Source: Pseudomonadota bacterium (GTDB lineage: Bacteria > Pseudomonadota > Alphaproteobacteria > Rhizobiales > Xanthobacteraceae). From it: a DNA stretch of 8,700 bases. A model generated the notes under the pieces. It worked only from the letters and a program-made list of their open reading frames with translations, was not told the origin of the DNA and searched no databases. The position numbers and the translations under genes are program-made. Shown one piece after another: positions 6,621 to 8,700 of this stretch. How positions within the stretch are numbered: the first letter of the stretch is position 1; every line of letters begins with the position of its first letter. Location: NCBI GenBank assembly GCA_023387555.1, contig JAEWHY010000123.1:1-8700 (forward strand). Direction: 5' to 3'.

Positions 6621-7087
6621 AAGATCACGTCGACCTCAAGTTCGTCGTCGGAGGGTTCGGATGGCGGCTGGAACACCGTACCGAGGCCATTCTCGAGACG
6701 CCCCAGGAAGCGTTCCCGCAAATCCGATAGAACGATGCTGTGAATGACGTCGCGGCCGAACGGCTGGCGCGGCGCCTCGTTGCCGGACGGCAACATCGTG
6801 TGCGTTGACTCGGCGTAGCGGGCAAGCGCGCCGCTCAAGGCCTCGAATTCCTGCTTGAGCCGATCGAAGCTTTGCAGGGTCATAATCAACTCGCGATCCG
6901 GCTTGCCATCGCGCATCACCAGATGCGTCACGCGTGCAACCGTATCCTCCAGTTCACGGACATTGTCGAGAAACAGCGTCGCCAGGACGCCGAGCAGGGC
7001 TGCGACCTCGGTCAATGCGCTATCCGGAGCAGCGACGGACTCCATTCGCCCATCGACGCCGACGCCACCCGCAGCACTCACGCTCAT
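6617..7087 (-). CDS. Candidate CheZ-like CheY phosphatase (chemotaxis operon protein)
   Basis: A 156-residue protein, third in the cheA-cheY unit; its ATG directly follows the cheY TAA. After a loose N-terminus of about 20 residues, 24-95 is a long helical region with LQSFDRLKQ at 71-79. Asp75 and Gln79 have the D-xxx-Q spacing of the CheZ catalytic pair (FQDLTGQ in E. coli). Residues 116-138 form another helix. A Pro/Ser linker, QPPSEPS, then leads to an acidic end, DDELEVDVIF, similar in design to the C-terminal peptide by which CheZ grips CheY. E. coli CheZ has 214 residues, so this is shorter. Gene order supports a role in CheY signal termination. The similarity is by motif and architecture only. 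A second possible start is Met15, after GATGGG. The stop overlaps the convergent gene in CTAG. Confidence 0.7.
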   Translation of the reverse strand: MSVSAAGGVGVDGRMESVAAPDSALTEVAALLGVLATLFLDNVRELEDTVARVTHLVMRDGKPDRELIMTLQSFDRLKQEFEALSGALARYAESTHTMLPSGNEAPRQPFGRDVIHSIVLSDLRERFLGRLENGLGTVFQPPSEPSDDELEVDVIF

Positions 7088-7477
7088 TTACGACAGCTTT
7101 CCCATGACCTGTTCGATCTTCTGGCGCAGCACCTGAGGCGTGAAGGGCTTGATCAGATAATTGTTCACACCGGCCTGGGCGGCCTTGACCACTAGCTCGC
7201 GATCCCCGCGGCCGGTCAACAGAATGAACGGCACGCGCCGGACTACCGGATGCCCGCGCACCGCACGCAGCAGTTCAAGCCCGTCCATCTCGTCCATGTA
7301 ATAATCGGAGAGAATGAGGTCGATCGGCTGCAGCGACGCAATTTCCATCGCCTTCTTGCCGTTTTCGGCTTCATGGATATGCCGGATGCCGATCTGCCCA
7401 AGGATCAGCGAAGTCATCTTCCGGACGCTTTCCTGGTCATCCACGACCAGGACCTTCAGCGCGACCGCATTTGGCAT
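7088..7477 (-). CDS. cheY: CheY-type single-domain response regulator
   Basis: A 129-residue stand-alone receiver, the usual size of CheY. The acidic pair is Asp13-Asp14 (LVVDDQ), the phosphoacceptor Asp58 is in DLILSDYYMDEMDGLELL, Thr88 sits in FILLTGR, Tyr107 matches the rotating aromatic of CheY, and Lys110 is in YLIKPF. All catalytic residues are intact. The ATG at 7477 is chosen over a GTG ten codons upstream because AAGGAG lies eight bases before it. It follows cheA by 62 bases and abuts the CheZ-like gene, so it is the natural substrate of that CheA. In this position it should carry the signal to the flagellar switch or another output; the target is not visible. Confidence 0.93.
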   Translation of the reverse strand: MPNAVALKVLVVDDQESVRKMTSLILGQIGIRHIHEAENGKKAMEIASLQPIDLILSDYYMDEMDGLELLRAVRGHPVVRRVPFILLTGRGDRELVVKAAQAGVNNYLIKPFTPQVLRQKIEQVMGKLS

Positions 7478-7485
7478 AATCGTTT

Positions 7486-7491
7486 CTCCTT
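7486..7491 (-). promoter_or_regulatory. Shine-Dalgarno site of cheY
   Basis: AAGGAG on the minus strand, eight bases before the ATG at 7477. It decides the start against the upstream in-frame GTG at 7505-7507. Confidence 0.8.
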
Positions 7492-7506
7492 GCTCAAAGG
7501 ACGACA

Positions 7507-7532
7507 CTGGGTCAGCCCGGCCTCAGACCCAG
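7507..7532 (-). other. Hairpin between cheA and cheY
   Basis: CTGGGTC (7507-7513) and GACCCAG (7526-7532) are perfect 7-base inverted arms around a 12-base loop, in the 62-base gap between cheA and cheY. No run of T follows on the minus strand, so it is not a classic terminator. It could lower readthrough, protect the upstream message end or guide RNA processing, setting the CheA to CheY ratio. Function is unproven. Confidence 0.4.
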
Positions 7533-7539
7533 CGCACCC

Positions 7540-8700
7540 TCACGCAACCTTCGCGAATCCATGGCCCCTGTGCGCCGCAGCCGACGTCGCGGGCTCGCCC
7601 GCAAGATCGGACAGCTTCTCCACGTCGAGAATCAGCGCCACACTTCCGTTACCGAGGATGGTAGCCGCCGCGACCCCAGGGACGGGGCCGTAGCTTTCTT
7701 CGATGCTCTTCACCACGACCTGCTGGTGCCCGCACAATTCATCGGCCACCAGTCCGAGCCGCGTTCCGTCACCGGCATCGGTGATGATCACCACGCACTC
7801 GCCCGACAGGTCCGCGGACGATCCGATATGCAGGAGGTCGCCGAGATAGACCAACGGAACCAGGTCGCCGCGCAACTGCAGCATGCCACGGGTGCCGACC
7901 AGATTGTTGATGCTGGACTGTGGCGGCCTCAGGCATTCCACGATCATCGACATCGGCATCACGTAGGTCTCTCGGCCGACCTTGATCACCATGCCGTCCA
8001 TAACCGCAAGCGTCAGCGGCAGCGAGAACTGGATGACGGTGCCCTTGCCGCGCACCGAATGCAGCGAGAGCCGGCCGCCGATTTCCTGGATGTTGGTCTT
8101 CACCACGTCCATCCCGACGCCGCGGCCGGATATGTCGGAGATCACATCCGCGGTCGAAAAGCCCGGCATCATGATCAGGTTGTTGATCTCGTCCTCGGTG
8201 AGCACGGCATCGGGACTGACCAGCCCCTTCTCGCGCGCTTTCTGAAGCACCTTCTCGGTGTTGATGCCGCCGCCGTCGTCGCTTACCTCGATCACGATTC
8301 GGCCGCCGCGATGATCGGCCGACAGACGGATCGTCCCTTCCTCGTTCTTGCCAGCCGCGAGGCGCACGTCCGGCGACTCGATCCCGTGATCGACGGAATT
8401 GCGGATGATATGGGTCAGCGGATCAGTGAGGCGTTCGATGATCGAGCGATCGACCTCCGTGGTCTCGCCTGCGAGTTCGAGCCGCACCTTCTTGCCGACC
8501 TTGACGGCGGTTTCGCGTACCAGCCGCGGCATACGCTGGAACACCGTTCCAACCGCCTGCGCGCGCATCGACATCAGGCCGTCTTTCAGTTCGCGGGTGT
8601 GGTGGACCACCTCGTCGAGAATCTGCGCGAGTCTGTCGCTCACCCCTTCGGGCAGATCGTGCACGATCTGCCCGAAGGGGTGAGCGACAGACTCGCGCAG
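7540..8700 (-). CDS. cheA: Chemotaxis histidine kinase CheA, C-terminal part (5' end off window)
   Basis: The visible 386 codons cover the end of the dimerisation helices, the ATPase domain (P4) and the CheW-like regulatory domain (P5). CheA autophosphorylates on a His in its P1 domain, which is out of view, and passes phosphate to CheY. RELKDGLMSMRAQ leads into VFQRMPRLVRE, typical of the P3-P4 junction. The N box is HIIRNSVDHGIE (nt 8377-8412), the G1 box is DDGGGI (8263-8280), the F box is PGFST (about 8150-8164) and the G2 box is GRGVGMDV (8104-8127). P5 starts near 8001 with VMDGMVIKVGRETYVMPM and includes LQLRGDLVPLVYL. All ATP-binding motifs look intact. The frame is open to the window edge, but bases 8662-8700 are an exact inverted copy of 8623-8661, so the outermost 13 codons are probably not genuine cheA. 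Reliable sequence begins near HDLPEGVSDRLAQ. Confidence 0.95.
   Translation of the reverse strand: MRESVAHPFGQIVHDLPEGVSDRLAQILDEVVHHTRELKDGLMSMRAQAVGTVFQRMPRLVRETAVKVGKKVRLELAGETTEVDRSIIERLTDPLTHIIRNSVDHGIESPDVRLAAGKNEEGTIRLSADHRGGRIVIEVSDDGGGINTEKVLQKAREKGLVSPDAVLTEDEINNLIMMPGFSTADVISDISGRGVGMDVVKTNIQEIGGRLSLHSVRGKGTVIQFSLPLTLAVMDGMVIKVGRETYVMPMSMIVECLRPPQSSINNLVGTRGMLQLRGDLVPLVYLGDLLHIGSSADLSGECVVIITDAGDGTRLGLVADELCGHQQVVVKSIEESYGPVPGVAAATILGNGSVALILDVEKLSDLAGEPATSAAAHRGHGFAKVA
8623..8700. repeat. Perfect 78-base palindrome (39-base arms, no loop) at the window edge
   Basis: Arm 8623-8661 is the exact reverse complement of 8662-8700, with the axis in GTGCAC between 8661 and 8662 and no mismatch. 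It may continue beyond the window. It lies inside cheA, keeps both strands open in the codon-aligned frame and encodes the same 26-residue peptide on each strand. Coding DNA rarely does this, and the far arm translates to a non-helical LRESVAHPFGQIV where a dimerisation helix is expected. A fold-back chimera at a contig end is the likeliest cause. Confidence 0.95.

Noticed and set aside
7478..7507. GTG start ten codons upstream of the chosen cheY ATG
   Set aside because: The extra residues cover the strong AAGGAG site that serves the ATG at 7477, and CheY proteins normally start close to the first strand.

Overview
The window looks like chromosomal DNA from a high-GC alphaproteobacterium, most likely Hyphomicrobiales near Bradyrhizobium, Rhodopseudomonas or Afipia. 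This rests on G/C-rich codon thirds, a CheA/CheY pair of alphaproteobacterial type, small response regulators carrying a YFGPDRR motif, and a CtrA-like box. The genus is inferred, not proven. There is no tRNA, rRNA, CRISPR array, insertion sequence or other sign of a mobile element. No gene-free stretch exceeds 300 bases.

Left part (1-4726), all on the minus strand. The 5' part of a BMP-family (PnrA-like) ABC transporter substrate-binding protein with a Tat-type leader runs off the left edge; it has a good ribosome binding site and a plausible sigma-70 promoter. Next comes a two-gene unit: a class A penicillin-binding protein (GT51 glycosyltransferase plus transpeptidase, PBP1a-like) followed after 9 intergenic bases by a 331-residue predicted lipoprotein. 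The PBP has a signal-peptide-like N terminus and a tyrosine-rich C-terminal tail. The lipoprotein is a candidate partner for it.

Middle (4727-5487). A 227-base spacer with no convincing element precedes an unrecognised 112-residue gene on the minus strand. It is divergent from a response regulator gene on the plus strand; the shared upstream region holds a near-consensus CtrA box.

Right part (5488-8700) is a signalling cluster made of two converging units. The plus-strand unit encodes a response regulator whose C terminus resembles the CheY-binding peptide of FliM, overlapped by ATGA with a 171-residue helical protein that looks like a histidine phosphotransfer domain lacking its histidine. 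The minus-strand unit runs cheA (partial, entering from the right edge), cheY, and a 156-residue helical protein with a CheZ-like DxxxQ motif and a CheZ-like C-terminal peptide. The two units meet tail to tail in a shared CTAG that supplies TAG stops on both strands.

Read together, the right part is a chemotaxis-type phosphorelay: CheA phosphorylates CheY, a candidate CheZ-like phosphatase may reset it, and the opposing operon supplies a second receiver and a pseudo-HPt that may compete for or buffer the signal. The last 78 bases are a perfect loop-free palindrome inside cheA. It most likely marks a fold-back assembly or library artefact at a contig end, so the far right should be treated with caution.
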